Shown here in pieces: positions 36,402 to 45,089 of a DNA stretch of 64,000 bases (the stretch's first letter is position 1; each line of letters opens with the position of its first letter). The stretch covers positions 1-64,000 of the forward strand of contig NZ_JACXXN010000015.1 of assembly GCF_014904695.1 (NCBI RefSeq). Direction: 5' to 3'. A model generated the notes under the pieces. It was not told the DNA's origin and did no database searches. It was given only the letters and a program-made list of their open reading frames with translations. The DNA comes from Nostoc sp. MG11. GTDB lineage: Bacteria; Cyanobacteriota; Cyanobacteriia; Cyanobacteriales; Nostocaceae. The translations under genes and the position numbers were made by a program.

Positions 36402-36770
36402 TCAGACTGGTGCATAAATCGTTTCGTCTTCTTTGCGCCAAGCTGGATCAACTAGACAAACGAAAATAATGGGTTTGTTGCCGTAGTTGTGAAGGAACTG
36501 GATTGCATTTGGAGGAATGTAAACCGCATCACCTGATTCAATGCGACGAACTTCACTGTCGATCGCCATTTCCCCAACACCGCTAATGATGTAATAAACC
36601 TCAGAAGTCTTTAGGGAATGGGGAATCGAAGTTTTGCCAACCGGCAAGATCGCATACGCCAAACTGTAACGCAAGTTGATGTCTTGTTTGTCAGGATGAA
36701 GCAGTTCGCGCAGAACAGTTCCATCTCCAGCGATAATTTCTTCACAGTCGTTTAGTTTTTGGATCAGCAT
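36402..36770 (-). CDS. single-domain cupin
   Basis: The 122-residue protein starts at ATG 36770 (MLIQKLNDCEEIIAGDG). The cupin motifs are degenerate but visible: PHSLKTSEVYYIISGVGEMA and YIPPNAIQFLHNYGNKPIIF. The usual first motif HxH is reduced to PHS, so metal binding may differ. It may act as a small-molecule-binding or isomerase-type cupin. It lies 55 bp downstream of the small helical gene at 36826-37239 on the same strand. Confidence 0.8.
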   Translation of the reverse strand: MLIQKLNDCEEIIAGDGTVLRELLHPDKQDINLRYSLAYAILPVGKTSIPHSLKTSEVYYIISGVGEMAIDSEVRRIESGDAVYIPPNAIQFLHNYGNKPIIFVCLVDPAWRKEDETIYAPV

Positions 36771-36825
36771 AAGTTTAGGCTTGCAATTACACAATCGGAG
36801 CAATTCCAGAGTGTGGTTAGGCGGG

Positions 36826-37239
36826 TTAAATACTGTCAGAGGTCAGCAACATCACGACATCTGCATGAGCTAACACGACATCGGGGTGGCGTTGAAACGC
36901 CGTATTATACTTCATGGCAAACTCATCGCCCAATTCGTCGGGGCTGAGCAGTGTACGAATGTCACCGTCGATCGCTTCCATTGCCTCTTGCGTAACAGGT
37001 TCACCGTCATGAAGCAACTCATCGATTTGGAGAATCAATGCTGAGAGTCGATGCAACCAGGCAAACTGCTCATGATTAATCACCAGTTGTAGCAATTCAC
37101 CTCTAGAAACTTGCCCTCGAACTTGCTCATAGGTAAAACGCTCAGTCTCTAGTAAAAGCTTGTGCAGACGCAGTAGTTTGATTCGTAACTCACTCAAGCG
37201 TTGATGTTGACTCATCTGATATTGAAGTGTGTTAAGCAT
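36826..37239 (-). CDS. helical protein of unknown function, coupled to pirin
   Basis: The 137-residue protein starts at ATG 37239, overlapping the end of the pirin gene by 8 bp (ATGCTTAA), so it is probably translated by coupling. The sequence is predominantly helical (SELRIKLLRLHKLLLETERF, LLQLVINHEQFAWLHRLSAL, AMEAIDGDIRTLLSPDELGD). I recognise a conserved hypothetical family found near pirin-like genes in other bacteria, function unknown. A soluble cytosolic partner of pirin is plausible but unproven. Confidence 0.75.
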   Translation of the reverse strand: MLNTLQYQMSQHQRLSELRIKLLRLHKLLLETERFTYEQVRGQVSRGELLQLVINHEQFAWLHRLSALILQIDELLHDGEPVTQEAMEAIDGDIRTLLSPDELGDEFAMKYNTAFQRHPDVVLAHADVVMLLTSDSI

Positions 37240-38125
37240 AAATCCGTCCCATCCTTCCTGCTTGGTAGTCGTCGATCGCCTGGGTAATTTCAGCTTCAGT
37301 GTTCATTACAAACGGACCGTAGCGCACGACTGGTTCGTTAAGGGGCACACCTGCAATCAGCAGAAGATCTAGAGGACGCTGAGCATCAGCAGGGTTAGAG
37401 ATCACCACATCTTCTCCATCTTGAGAAAAGAGCACCATCTGCCCATCATCACCAGGCGCTAGCTCTGTCCCAAATAACCCAGACCCCTCCAGTACATAGA
37501 CAAAGGCGTTGTACTCTTTGGGTACAGGCTGGATCATCGTTGCCCCTGGTTGCAGTGTGAAGTGGAGGTAAGTGATCGGCGTGCGCGTCTGAATGACGGC
37601 TTTTGCCCCTAACGCTTCTCCCGTAATCACCCGCACCGTCACAGACCTATCTTCAGTTTGAGCTACCGGAATATGAGCCGCTGGAATTTCCTGATAGCGG
37701 GGTGGCATCATTTTGTCTCGTTGTGGCAGATTGACCCATAGTTGAATGCCGTGGAGCCGTCCACCAGTTTGGGTAAACATTGACTCCGGCATCTCGGAAT
37801 GCACGACCCCGGCACCTGCTGTCATCCACTGGACATCACCCGGATTTAGTAGCCCGGTGTGTCCCGCAGAATCTTTGTATTCTAACCGTCCATCCAAGAC
37901 ATAGCTGACGATTTCAAAGCCCCGGTGCGGATGATCGGGTGCACCTTTTGCCTGACCTGGCTTTAGATTAATCGGACCCAACTCGTCGAGGAGGAGAAAC
38001 GGGTCAAATTCAGAGAAGCTACTTTTGGGAAAGGGCCGACGGACAAGAAATCCGGCCCCTTCGAGTGTTTCAACGCTGTTGATTACTCCGGCAACGGTTC
38101 GAGATATTTGGGTGGGGACAGTCAT
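37232..38125 (-). CDS. pirin-family protein
   Basis: The 297-residue protein starts at ATG 38125. It is a bicupin with the metal ligands in PDHPHRGFE (His65 and His67) and VVHSEMPE (His109 and Glu111). Bacterial pirins include quercetin dioxygenases and redox-sensing regulators. The C-terminal cupin (FVYVLEGSGLFGTELAPGDD) lacks metal ligands as usual. It overlaps by 8 bp with the next gene on the same strand. The region upstream (38126-38401) contains a GGTGCATTA hairpin. Confidence 0.92.
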   Translation of the reverse strand: MTVPTQISRTVAGVINSVETLEGAGFLVRRPFPKSSFSEFDPFLLLDELGPINLKPGQAKGAPDHPHRGFEIVSYVLDGRLEYKDSAGHTGLLNPGDVQWMTAGAGVVHSEMPESMFTQTGGRLHGIQLWVNLPQRDKMMPPRYQEIPAAHIPVAQTEDRSVTVRVITGEALGAKAVIQTRTPITYLHFTLQPGATMIQPVPKEYNAFVYVLEGSGLFGTELAPGDDGQMVLFSQDGEDVVISNPADAQRPLDLLLIAGVPLNEPVVRYGPFVMNTEAEITQAIDDYQAGRMGRIYA

Positions 38126-38234
38126 AGAATTGCCTCTTCAGAACTAGACAAATACATGGATCATTTGAGCCTGATTCAACGAGGTGAATCACAGAGTTGT
38201 TTCACAAGTTAGAAATGCGGCAGGTCTTGTGTTC

Positions 38235-38261
38235 GGTGCATTACGCTGTCGCTAATGCACC
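38235..38261. repeat. REP-like hairpin GGTGCATTA...TAATGCACC
   Basis: Two perfect 9-bp arms at 38235-38243 and 38253-38261 enclose a 9-base loop, followed by CTAC. Variants of this GGTGCGTTA/TAACGCACC palindrome are common between genes in cyanobacteria. It could terminate or stabilise transcripts. Confidence 0.6.
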
Positions 38262-38401
38262 CTACTGGCTGATGTGTCTGTGCAAGATTGTGAGAATGCC
38301 CCAAGGATTAGGTCGGTTTTCTCCTGTTTCAATCAAAATTGACCTTCAGCACACAATCAAACTCCGATCCGTTTAGCAATTACCAACGCCGTAAAGCTGG
38401 T

Positions 38402-39370
38402 CTAATTTTCTGTAAACTTCAGCACAATTTTGCCCCGTGTTCCTCCCTGCTCTAGACGCTGATGTGCCAGAACGACCTGATCCCAAGAAAATACTGAATC
38501 AATCACTGGGCGAAGCTGATGACGCTCGATGAGTTTTGTCAAAGCCTCTAATTTTGCTCGGTACTGGGGTGAAAAAACAAAATGAATCGTCAGATTCTTA
38601 CCCCATGCTTCAAGAAGCGATTGCGGTATTGCAATGTCTACAATGCTTATAAGCCTACCAAAGGGACGAATGATTTCTAGACTACGCTGAATTGTTTCTT
38701 TGCCGATCGTATCTAGAACTAAATCCACACCCAGTCCATTTGTTTCTTGACGAATGACTTCTACGTAATCTTCATTTTTGTAATCAATCACCCGATCTGC
38801 GCCCAGTTCTGTCACGAAATCTCGGTTTCTAGAACTACACGTCGCAAAAACGTATGCCCCTATCGCTTTGGCGAGTTGAACTGCGATTGAACCAACTCCA
38901 CCCGCACCCGCATGGATGAGAACTGTTTCACCAACTTGTAGATTGCCCCTAGTCACTAGACAATCCCAAGCAGTTCCGCCTGCAAGCGGAAAAGAAGCTG
39001 CTTCAATGTGCGATAGATTTGCAGGCTTCAATGCAACAATCGCTGCATCAGCCACATGATACTGAGCGTAGCTACCGAATTCTCCAAAAATTTGCGGCGA
39101 GTAATATACGTTGTCTCCCACCTTGAAATCAGTCACAGCTTCGCCAATTGCCTCAATCACCCCTGAAACATCGACTCCAAGGATGGCGGGTAATCGAACC
39201 AGTTCCTTGTAATCACCACGACGAGTTTGGTAATCGACCGGGTTAATCGAGGTTGCACAAACTCTGACTAACACCTGATTCGCCTTCAGTGTTGGTATGG
39301 GAACAGTTTGAATCTCAAACTTCTCAGCATCACCAAACGCAGTTAATACGGCTGCTTTCATAGATTCCAT
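38402..39370 (-). CDS. NADPH-dependent quinone oxidoreductase (zinc-less MDR family)
   Basis: The 322-residue protein starts at ATG 39370 behind AAGGAGAG; an upstream extension without a ribosome site is rejected. The GroES-like domain (VLVRVCATSINPVDYQTRRG) is followed by the Rossmann domain with VLIHAGAGGVGSIAVQLAKA. The catalytic zinc ligands are absent, placing it with quinone/enone reductases. It is intact, unlike the related gene at 26908-27852. It lies in the cluster of minus-strand redox enzymes. Confidence 0.9.
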   Translation of the reverse strand: MESMKAAVLTAFGDAEKFEIQTVPIPTLKANQVLVRVCATSINPVDYQTRRGDYKELVRLPAILGVDVSGVIEAIGEAVTDFKVGDNVYYSPQIFGEFGSYAQYHVADAAIVALKPANLSHIEAASFPLAGGTAWDCLVTRGNLQVGETVLIHAGAGGVGSIAVQLAKAIGAYVFATCSSRNRDFVTELGADRVIDYKNEDYVEVIRQETNGLGVDLVLDTIGKETIQRSLEIIRPFGRLISIVDIAIPQSLLEAWGKNLTIHFVFSPQYRAKLEALTKLIERHQLRPVIDSVFSWDQVVLAHQRLEQGGTRGKIVLKFTEN

Positions 39371-39534
39371 ATATGCCAACTCTCCTTGATTTAGAATAAA
39401 CAGTGACAGGATTTCGATACCACTCAGCGTCGGCAAGTTCTCCCCAACTTCGCAAGTCAGCACGATTTGGTAAGGTAGTTACCGTTTAGGGAAAAGGTTT
39501 TTCCTCCCACCTCTGGATCTGAACCAGTTTTGGA

Positions 39535-40395
39535 TTAGTTTTTCTTGAGGAAGTCAAGCAAGACAGGATTCACTTGATCGGCATGAGTCCAGTTGATGGC
39601 GTGAGGTCCGCCGGGAATGACAACAAGTTGACTGTTTTTAATCAGCTTTGGAAGTCTTGCTGCGGTGGACTCAAGTGGCAAAATGCGATCGCTATCTCCA
39701 TGAATGATCAGAGTCGGTACATCAATGCGAGGCAGATCATCGCGGAAATCAGTCAGCCAGGACGGTACACAGTCCAACGTTCCCTTGGCAGACGCACCTA
39801 CGGCAACATTCCAACTAGCTTGAATGGCATCGTTGCTGATGCGTTGGCGTAGCCTCTCGGAACGAGAATCGCCCAGCAACACATCTACATTGAAAAACTC
39901 TTTGAAGAACGTAGAGAAATAGGCTGGGCGATCGTCCACAATTGCTTTCATAATGCCATCGAAGACACTTTGATCAACCCCTTCTGGATTGTCGTCCGTC
40001 TTTAACAGAAAGGGTGGAACGGGAGCCATCAGCACCGCTTTTTGTACTCGTTCTGAGCCGTATTTGCCAAGATAGCGCGTGACTTCGCCTGTTCCCATTG
40101 AGAAGCCAACCAACACGGTATTTTGCAAGTCAAGCTTGGTCATGAGTGTATTCAAATCGGCGGCGAAGGTATCGTAGTCGTAGCCAAACGAGGGTTGGCT
40201 AGAAGCGCCGAATCCTCTGCGATCGTAGGTAATTACTCGATATCCTGCGTTCAGTAAAACTAAAACCTGCTTCTCCCAGGAATGTCCGTTCAATGGAAAT
40301 CCATGAATCAGAACAATCGGTTGACCTGTCCCCAGATCTTCGTAGTAGAGATCAATCGTTGCAGAATTTTCTTGACCAACGGTAATGTAAGGCAT
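39535..40395 (-). CDS. alpha/beta hydrolase (non-heme chloroperoxidase-like)
   Basis: The 286-residue protein starts at ATG 40395 behind GGAGAAA. The motifs are IVLIHGFPLNGHSWEKQ, VLVGFSMGTGEVTRYLG (nucleophile Ser), LIIHGDSDRILP (acid) and VIPGGPHAINWTH (His). It is a full-length relative of the broken gene at 19404-20226. The family hydrolyses esters and shows bromo/chloroperoxidase side activity. Downstream (39464-39534) there is no further gene. Confidence 0.9.
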   Translation of the reverse strand: MPYITVGQENSATIDLYYEDLGTGQPIVLIHGFPLNGHSWEKQVLVLLNAGYRVITYDRRGFGASSQPSFGYDYDTFAADLNTLMTKLDLQNTVLVGFSMGTGEVTRYLGKYGSERVQKAVLMAPVPPFLLKTDDNPEGVDQSVFDGIMKAIVDDRPAYFSTFFKEFFNVDVLLGDSRSERLRQRISNDAIQASWNVAVGASAKGTLDCVPSWLTDFRDDLPRIDVPTLIIHGDSDRILPLESTAARLPKLIKNSQLVVIPGGPHAINWTHADQVNPVLLDFLKKN

Positions 40396-40455
40396 GAGAG
40401 GTTTCTCCGTTGTAAATTGATGTGTTTTTGTCTGTTGCATCACAATTGTCATGCA

Positions 40456-40490
40456 GCGATCGCCGCGTTTGCCGCCTCTAAGATGGCTTT
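40456..40490 (-). repeat. 35-bp copy of the 5' end of the SnoaL-like gene, starting at a HIP1 site
   Basis: It matches 24377-24411 and starts with GCGATCGCCGCGTTTGCCGC. It supplies the stop codon of the GST gene, whose original 3' end has been replaced at this point. Confidence 0.75.
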
Positions 40491-41098
40491 AATTCTGCTT
40501 CGGTAGCCAGCGCGGTACGCACACCAGCATCGAGATTCATGCGGTTTACAAATCGTGACAGGTTCTCAAAGCCTTGTAGTCCGACCTGAGTGTTGATCGC
40601 CCAGCGCAGAATAACGAACAGGTAAGGATCGGCAATCGATCGTTCGCCAGTGAGCCAGTTTCGTCCGTCGAGTCGGGCATCGAGCCGTTCAAGGTATGTA
40701 CGCACGCGGATGCGTGCGGTATCTGCGATCGCGCCTGCGAAAGCTTGGTCTTGCAGAAAACGGGTTGGCGTGAAGATCGGCTTGAACGTCATGTGCACGT
40801 CGGAATTGAGGAAGCCGAGCCAGCGCATTACCTCAGCCCGATCATGCGGTGTGCCGTCGCCAAGCAGCCGCGCCTCCGGATATAGGTCGGCGAGATAACC
40901 GAGGATAGCGACGTTTTCGGTGAGTGAAAAGTCGCCGTGCTCCAGCAACGGTACCGTGCCATCCGCGTTGATGTTGAGGTAGTCTGGTGACTTAATGCTT
41001 TCAAGGCTCATCCTGACGATTTCGTGCGGCACACCAATCCATTCGAGAACGATGAGATCAGCCAGCGAACAAGCACCGGGCATATGATAGAGTTTCAT
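40478..41098 (-). CDS. glutathione S-transferase
   Basis: The 206-residue protein starts at ATG 41098 behind AGGGA. The N-terminal thioredoxin-like domain has MKLYHMPGACSLADLIVLEW with catalytic Ser/Cys candidates at residues 9-11, and the GSH-binding segment GTVPLLEHGDFSLTENVAIL. The helical domain contains NWLTGERSIADPYLFVILRW. It conjugates glutathione to electrophiles. The last residues (TEAELKPS) come from a fusion with a copied fragment, but the fold is complete. It is G+C-rich, and its promoter shares the double TCAGATTCTTA element. Confidence 0.9.
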   Translation of the reverse strand: MKLYHMPGACSLADLIVLEWIGVPHEIVRMSLESIKSPDYLNINADGTVPLLEHGDFSLTENVAILGYLADLYPEARLLGDGTPHDRAEVMRWLGFLNSDVHMTFKPIFTPTRFLQDQAFAGAIADTARIRVRTYLERLDARLDGRNWLTGERSIADPYLFVILRWAINTQVGLQGFENLSRFVNRMNLDAGVRTALATEAELKPS

Positions 41099-41159
41099 GG
41101 AATGTCCCTGATCGCGAAGAATGTGTTTTTGCTTCCTACCTGCTATTTTCATAGTTTGG

Positions 41160-41222
41160 GTGTAATGACTCCTAATGCTCGGTTTCTTTCAGATTCTTAG
41201 GGTGTTTTGTCAGATTTTTGTG
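41160..41222 (-). promoter_or_regulatory. shared double operator, copy upstream of the GST gene
   Basis: TCAGATTCTTA at 41189 and TCAGATTTTTG at 41210 are 21 bp apart on the plus strand. The flanking bases match the copy at 33877-33930. The stop codon of the upstream hydrolase (41210-41212) overlaps the distal repeat. Confidence 0.5.
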
Positions 41223-42106
41223 CAATCACCTTCAAGACGCAGCGTGGAACCGATCGTGCTGTCGAGGAACGCGCGGATCAACGTTGCTACCTCCTCCGCA
41301 TGGGTCTCCAGCGCGAAATGGCCAGCATCAAGCAGATGAATCTTTGCATCCGGGAGATCGCGCTGATAAGCAGCGGCACCAGCGGGCAGAAATGCCGGAT
41401 CATGACGACCCCAGACGGCGAGAAGCGGCGGACGGTGCTCGCGAAAGTAGGACTGGAAGGCCGGATAGAGCGCGACGTTGCTGCGGTAGTCGAGGATCAG
41501 ATCAAGTTGGATCTCCTCCGCGTCTGGCCACGCCATGTAGGCGATGTCGAGTTCGTAGCCGTCGGGTGACAAAAGGGTTGGATCGGCTCCGGTACCATAC
41601 TGCCAGTTCCGGATTGTGTCTGGCGTGATCGAGAGTCGGCAGGCTTCCCGGTTCGCTGCGCTCGGTTCGCGCCAATAGGTTTCCCACGATCCCCATTCGT
41701 CACTGAACCCCTCAAGGTAGGCGTTGCCGTTCTGCGAGACGATCGCAGATATCCGTTCAGGATGGCGCATCGCCAGACGCAGACCTACTGGCGCACCGTA
41801 GTCGAAGATGTAGAGCACGTATTGATCGAGCGACAAAGCATCGGTGAAGCCCTCGATCACGTTGGCAAGGCGATCGAAGGTGTAGTCGAACGTCCCGCGT
41901 GGCGGTGCCTTGGTCTGTCCGAAACCGGGCAGATCCGGCGCGACGAGCCGAAAGCGATCGGCAAGGAGAGGGATCAGGTCGCGGAACATGTGGCTAGCGG
42001 TCGGAAAGCCATGCAACAGCAGTATCACTGGCGCATCGCTTGCCCCCGCCTCGCGGTAGAACACTTCAACACCGCCGACCTGTCGAAACCCGTAGCGTAT
42101 TTTCAT
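41210..42106 (-). CDS. epoxide hydrolase/haloalkane dehalogenase-like alpha/beta hydrolase
   Basis: The 298-residue protein starts at ATG 42106 behind GAGAGGA. It has ILLLHGFPTASHMFRDLIPL, the nucleophile position Asp in LYIFDYGAPVGLRLA (an aspartate nucleophile as in epoxide hydrolases and dehalogenases), an acid in LLAVWGRHDPAFLP, and His in LLDAGHFALETH. Strongly G+C-rich codon use suggests import from a proteobacterium. Its last seven residues (EGDCTKI) run into the operator of the GST gene, a sign of a joined 3' end. Confidence 0.9.
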   Translation of the reverse strand: MKIRYGFRQVGGVEVFYREAGASDAPVILLLHGFPTASHMFRDLIPLLADRFRLVAPDLPGFGQTKAPPRGTFDYTFDRLANVIEGFTDALSLDQYVLYIFDYGAPVGLRLAMRHPERISAIVSQNGNAYLEGFSDEWGSWETYWREPSAANREACRLSITPDTIRNWQYGTGADPTLLSPDGYELDIAYMAWPDAEEIQLDLILDYRSNVALYPAFQSYFREHRPPLLAVWGRHDPAFLPAGAAAYQRDLPDAKIHLLDAGHFALETHAEEVATLIRAFLDSTIGSTLRLEGDCTKI

Positions 42107-42213
42107 CGTACAATCCTCTCTTCTTTCAAAGAAACCTAGTGTGTTCCTGGCTGAACACCTTTCGCATACCCGACGATCGCTACTTGGTCGCAACATTTTG
42201 CACTGTCGATCGC

Positions 42214-42960
42214 CTACTGCGCTAGATACCCACCATCTATCATCAATGTTTCACCTGTTACGAACGATGCCATGTCAGATGATAAAAACAGGACTGCATT
42301 TGCAACTTCAAGAGGTGTGCCAGCTCGTCCGATTGGGTGAAGTCCTGCCAAGTAAGCTTTGACTTCATCTGTAGATGCTTCAAACATCTCTGTCGCGATT
42401 GATCCTGGTGCAACGACATTGATGCGAATACCCGCTTTGGCATATTGGAGCGCAGCGGCTTTTGTTAAGCCTACGACTGCATGTTTACTCGCGGTGTAGA
42501 GGGGTAAGTTAGGAAGTGCAACGACTCCAAGCGCAGATGCCGTATTGACGATCGAACCCCTTCCCTGTTTCAACATCTGAGCAACTTCATATCTCATCGA
42601 CAACCAAACGCCTTTGACATTGACGTTCATAGTGCGGTCATATTCAGCTTCTGTTTGCTCAATCAATGAGGGATTTTCGCCGACTGTTCCTGCATTATTA
42701 AAGGCAATATCTAACCGACCAAAAACGTCAACCGCTTTATCAACCATTGCTTTAACATCGGCTTCTTTGGTGACATCTGATTGCACAAAAATAGCCTCTC
42801 CGCCAGCTTCCTTAATCAATCGAACCGTTTTTTCACCTTTATCAATTCGACGACCCACTACCACTACCTTTGCTTGTTGTTGGGCATAAGCGATCGCCGT
42901 TGCTCTACCGATTCCCGATGTGCCTCCAGTGACTAACGCCACTTTATCTTGCAGTATCAT
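42214..42960 (-). CDS. short-chain dehydrogenase/reductase (complete)
   Basis: The 248-residue protein starts at ATG 42960 behind AGGAG. Classical SDR motifs are TGGTSGIGRATAIAYA (cofactor), NNAGTVGE, the catalytic Ser in IVNTASALGV, YxxxK as YTASKHAVVG, and the C-terminus FVTGETLMIDGGYLAQ. It reduces or oxidises an unknown alcohol/carbonyl. It overlaps by 17 bp with the small gene upstream. It is the intact counterpart of the broken SDR at 35849-36250. Confidence 0.93.
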   Translation of the reverse strand: MILQDKVALVTGGTSGIGRATAIAYAQQQAKVVVVGRRIDKGEKTVRLIKEAGGEAIFVQSDVTKEADVKAMVDKAVDVFGRLDIAFNNAGTVGENPSLIEQTEAEYDRTMNVNVKGVWLSMRYEVAQMLKQGRGSIVNTASALGVVALPNLPLYTASKHAVVGLTKAAALQYAKAGIRINVVAPGSIATEMFEASTDEVKAYLAGLHPIGRAGTPLEVANAVLFLSSDMASFVTGETLMIDGGYLAQ

Positions 42961-43138
42961 TCTGTTCTCCTGTTTTAATTTCATCAGTTTGTATCGGGTA
43001 AGTTTGTCTCAGTAAATTAGTGACTTCTTGCGCGATCGCAATCAGAGCATGATTAACTGAGGAGTCGCGAAGAGAATCAGTCTGAGGTGTACCTTCATGC
43101 CAAGAATTATTCTTGCCTTGTACTAGTGAATGCGTCAT
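42944..43138 (-). CDS. small hypothetical protein overlapping the SDR gene
   Basis: The 64-residue frame starts at ATG 43138 and ends 17 bp inside the SDR start. It reads MTHSLVQGKNNSWHEGTPQT and then a helix (NHALIAIAQEVTNLLRQTY). It has no recognised domain. The overlap and the ribosome site of the SDR within its 3' end suggest translational coupling, but it could be a leader frame of no function. Confidence 0.45.
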   Translation of the reverse strand: MTHSLVQGKNNSWHEGTPQTDSLRDSSVNHALIAIAQEVTNLLRQTYPIQTDEIKTGEQNDTAR

Positions 43139-43330
43139 AGAACTATCTCAATGAAATACTGATTTGTAATCGACTAAATCAATACGCAGGAATTCAATTG
43201 TTGGCATGGTAACTGTTGTCATGGTTCAAAAAGCGGCAATTTTGTTCAGTGAAACAGGCAAAATCTAGCCATCAAAATTAGATGGCTTACAGCACTTACA
43301 GACAAGTCAGATATGAATTGGGCGGGGAAC

Positions 43331-43888
43331 TTAATGACTTGCAGCAATCATGGCTGCCATCAACTCCGTCGTGTTCCAGTGCCCGGTATACCGAATTCCA
43401 TTGATAAACAGGGCTGGGGTAGTCGTCACTCCACTCTGTATTCCGCCTTCGATGTCTTCATTGATATGATCGATATGCACCTGCTTAGACAACTCTTTAA
43501 GAAACTGAGGAATATCAAGCCCTAAATCATTGGCATACTCGACAAGATAACCGTTCCCCAACTCCTGCTGATGGGTGAATAAAATGTTATGCATTTGCCA
43601 AAATTGACCTTGGGCGGCAGCAGCTTGGGCAGCTTGGGCGGCCCGTTGAGCCTGAGAATGAATCTGTGTTTGCGGAAAATGACGGAAGATAAAGCACAAA
43701 TAATTCTCTCCACAAGAAACAGTAAGCTGTCGCCGAATCACTTTAATCAGCTTGTAAACGTCTGCACTTCTAGGGCATTGATAGTCTCCATACATCACCA
43801 GCACGACCTTTGCACTCAGCACACCTTGAATCCAATCCTGGGTTGAAGGGGGTACAAGTAAGGAACTGTGACTACGATCATCGTTCAT
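43331..43888 (-). CDS. DsbA-family thioredoxin-fold protein with CPRS instead of CxxC
   Basis: The 185-residue protein starts at ATG 43888. The DsbA/NhaA-C type pattern is visible: VVLVMYGDYQCPRSADVYKL, FIFRHFPQTQIHSQAQRAAQ, AAQGQFWQMHNILFTHQQEL, then VTTTPALFINGIRYTGHW with the cis-Pro region TTTPAL. The active site is CPRS, lacking the second Cys, so it may act as a glutathione-dependent reductase/isomerase rather than an oxidase. No signal peptide is visible; it is cytosolic. Confidence 0.88.
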   Translation of the reverse strand: MNDDRSHSSLLVPPSTQDWIQGVLSAKVVLVMYGDYQCPRSADVYKLIKVIRRQLTVSCGENYLCFIFRHFPQTQIHSQAQRAAQAAQAAAAQGQFWQMHNILFTHQQELGNGYLVEYANDLGLDIPQFLKELSKQVHIDHINEDIEGGIQSGVTTTPALFINGIRYTGHWNTTELMAAMIAASH

Positions 43889-43961
43889 CTTTTTACATCT
43901 GCATCACAGCATGGAACCTTGCAATTTACTTGCTCAATCCATTGACTGCATGACTGTTTGC

Positions 43962-44191
43962 ATAAGTTCAATATAGGCGATCGCCTTCAAGCCGTCGTCT
44001 ATAGCGAGTTAAAATTTTTACCGTACAAATTGATAGAACAACCACACCATCGTGGAGTAGAAAGCTGGTTTTAACTTAAGTTAGAATCCAAATTTGATCG
44101 AAAGTACACCCTACAGACTGACAATGCCGCGTTTAACGGCAACAATTACAGCTTGGGTGCGATCGCTCACATCCAACTTATCCAAAATCCG
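43962..44191 (-). repeat. 230-bp copy of the 3' end and downstream region of the NarL-type regulator (other copy 45183-45412)
   Basis: The two stretches align over 230 bp without gaps and with scattered differences. They begin ATAAGTTCAATATAGG and end AAAATCCG. The copy contains the last 26-27 codons of the regulator, with the same stop position. The isochorismatase-like gene lies between the two copies. Confidence 0.9.
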
Positions 44192-44335
44192 TTAGTTGAT
44201 CAAGGTTGTTTGCACGTCTTCATAAACCGCCCATTGCAACCCGCACGATGGGTGGGTGTGGGCAGGAGAAACACCTGCCTCGACCCGATTAGCCTGCTTG
44301 TTGGGGCGTTACGGACACTCTTATCGGAAATGCGG

Positions 44336-44377
44336 GGCGAGGAACTGATAACCAACTCCTCGCCTTCACTTTTTTTA
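44336..44377 (+). terminator. rho-independent-type terminator
   Basis: GGCGAGGA at 44336-44343 pairs with TCCTCGCC at 44357-44364, followed by TTCACTTTTTTTA. It faces the plus strand, where no gene ends; it probably came with the imported isochorismatase segment. Confidence 0.7.
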
Positions 44378-44408
44378 TTTTGTGCGTGTGCGTTGTAATC
44401 AGGTGCTT

Positions 44409-45089
44409 TTACACATGTGCCATTTGCTGATCGAGCTTGGTCTCCCGTCCATCTCGTTGCACAGATTGAGCTTTGTCATAGCTCTCCATCAGGGCACGGT
44501 AAGATGGCACGATGTGGTCAACTATGACAGTGGCAAACTCCATTAAGTCCGGACGGTTCCACGTGTTCATGAGTTCGCTGATTACTGCGTAAGTGTCGAT
44601 GGGCATGGCTCCCGCTTGGACGACGCGGGCCAGAGTGAGGTCGGTCGCCATCTGGCTCCAGTTGCCGGAAGCGTCAATGATTGTGAAGACCTTGTAACCA
44701 GCGGCCAGTGCGCTCAGAGTCGGAAACGCCATGCACACACTGGTGAGAGTTCCGGCGATGAGGAGAGTCTTTCGCCCGGTCTTCTCGATAGCATCGACCC
44801 AAGCTGGGTTATCCCAGGCGTTAATCTGTCCTGTGCGCGGAATGTAAACCGCGTCAGGATTGTGCTGGTGGATTTCGGGAATCAGGGGACCATTGGGACC
44901 ATCGGGCACCGAAGCAGTCGTGAAGGTCGGAATCTTGGCGAGTTGGGAAATCTTGGCGAGCGCCGTGACATTGGAGCGGAGGACTGAGAGTTCGATGTCA
45001 CGCACAAGTTGGAAGAGTCCGCTTTGATGATCAATCAGCAGCAGCACGCTGTCATTGGGATCGATCATTGTGTCAATGGTGTTGCTCAT
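44409..45089 (-). CDS. isochorismatase-family hydrolase (YcaC-like, second copy)
   Basis: The 226-residue protein starts at ATG 45089 behind CAGGAGA. The cysteine-hydrolase residues are Asp in [13 protein letters not shown], Lys in the middle, and Cys in [20 protein letters not shown]. It is related to the protein at 13665-14306 but much more G+C-rich, and is thus from a different source. It sits exactly between two 230-bp direct repeats, so it was placed there by a duplication or insertion event. The substrate is unknown. Confidence 0.9.
   Translation of the reverse strand: MSNTIDTMIDPNDSVLLLIDHQSGLFQLVRDIELSVLRSNVTALAKISQLAKIPTFTTASVPDGPNGPLIPEIHQHNPDAVYIPRTGQINAWDNPAWVDAIEKTGRKTLLIAGTLTSVCMAFPTLSALAAGYKVFTIIDASGNWSQMATDLTLARVVQAGAMPIDTYAVISELMNTWNRPDLMEFATVIVDHIVPSYRALMESYDKAQSVQRDGRETKLDQQMAHV

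Larger units (their letters stand above)
43889..44408. other. gap holding a duplicated regulator tail and a terminator
   Basis: No intact gene is present. Bases 43962-44191 are a 230-bp copy of the region behind the NarL-type regulator (see repeat). Beyond it comes foreign, G+C-rich non-coding DNA with a terminator at 44336-44377. Confidence 0.7.

Noticed and set aside
41218-42139. Long open frames on the plus strand opposite the G+C-rich hydrolase
   Set aside because: They have no ribosome sites and arginine-rich, low-order sequences, as expected for the antisense of G+C-rich genes.
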